From positions 1 through 15,054 of the forward strand of contig SOJG01000066.1 in the NCBI GenBank assembly GCA_004375885.1: a stretch of 15,054 nt of DNA, given 5' to 3'. The stretch is from Dehalococcoidia bacterium (GTDB lineage Bacteria; Chloroflexota; Dehalococcoidia; GIF9; AB-539-J10). Of this stretch, positions 14,912 to 15,054 are shown piece after piece. A program made the position numbers and the translations under genes. The notes below the pieces were generated by a model, which did no database searches, had not been told where the DNA came from, and saw only the letters and a program-made list of their open reading frames with translations. Numbering within the stretch: the stretch's first letter is position 1; the number at the start of each line of letters is the position of its first letter.

Positions 14912-15054
14912 CTAGGGTACCGGGTCGTAGCCACCTTTAGAGAGGGGGTTACATCGACCTAACCTCCTGGCTGCCAGCCAGCTACCTCTGGCAAACCCAT
15001 GCTTCCTAATCGCCTCAGAAGCATAATGAGAGCATGTAGGCTGGTAACGACAAA
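14912..15054 (-). CDS. yidD: YidD membrane-insertion efficiency factor, C-terminal part
   Basis: The 5' end lies off the right edge. The 46 visible residues are the diagnostic family core: [19 protein letters not shown], then [17 protein letters not shown] and the terminal GGYDPVP. The three cysteines are at the family positions. YidD is a small membrane-associated protein that helps YidC-dependent insertion and is normally encoded just before yidC. Here a propeller lipoprotein gene intervenes, starting 6-12 bp after the TAG stop, so coupling is likely. rnpA and rpmH would be expected just beyond the window. Confidence 0.93.
   Translation of the reverse strand, partial: CRYQPTCSHYASEAIRKHGFARGSWLAARRLGRCNPLSKGGYDPVP

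Overview
The window looks like ordinary chromosomal sequence from a moderate-GC bacterium, and I see no phage, insertion sequence, CRISPR array or RNA gene. The best lineage guess is Chloroflexota, perhaps Dehalococcoidia. The reasons are a short single-membrane type YidC, a eukaryote-like (type 2) IleRS, a paired acyl-CoA dehydrogenase module and a CHSERSEES-type dispersed repeat. This placement is an inference and no marker here settles it.

Layout. At the left edge, the 5' two thirds of a core class II synthetase domain, alaS, runs leftward off the window (minus, 1-925), with a clear sigma70 promoter at 944-972. The 415-bp divergent region then holds a 126-bp inverted-repeat-bounded element (998-1123), a palindrome beside a TATAAT box, and a leader stem-loop. 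Two adjacent acyl-CoA dehydrogenase genes follow (plus, 1341-2435 and 2452-3648), each with a strong Shine-Dalgarno. They converge on a minus-strand operon read pyrG (6148-7788), a transaldolase (5489-6151, 4-bp overlap), rho (4151-5425), and a 58-residue four-cysteine protein (3939-4115) too short for ordinary ORF cut-offs. About 290 bp between the two converging units holds nothing I can recognise.

From the pyrG/htrA divergent region (7789-7968), a near-consensus promoter fires left into pyrG. An extended -10 box fires right into a membrane-anchored HtrA-type serine protease with one PDZ domain (7969-9072). HtrA converges on a second minus-strand operon, read from the right edge: yidD (partial, 14912-15054), a PQQ-type beta-propeller lipoprotein (13754-14899), yidC (12992-13741), jag/khpB (12260-12916) and ileS (9171-12257). 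The gap between htrA and ileS (9073-9170) has no clear terminator.

How the genes fit together. The right-hand operon combines membrane-protein insertion (YidD, YidC), an RNA-binding partner (Jag) and an extracytoplasmic propeller lipoprotein, with ileS trailing. The central operon combines CTP synthesis, pentose-phosphate carbon exchange and transcription termination. The two acyl-CoA dehydrogenases have complementary defects in their FAD and active-site motifs, which suggests one obligate heteromeric enzyme rather than two independent ones. The most noteworthy points are that pair, the unnamed zinc-ribbon-like small protein after rho, the GVHH signature in IleRS (the swapped form linked to mupirocin hyper-resistance), and the propeller lipoprotein inserted into the yidD-yidC-jag cluster.
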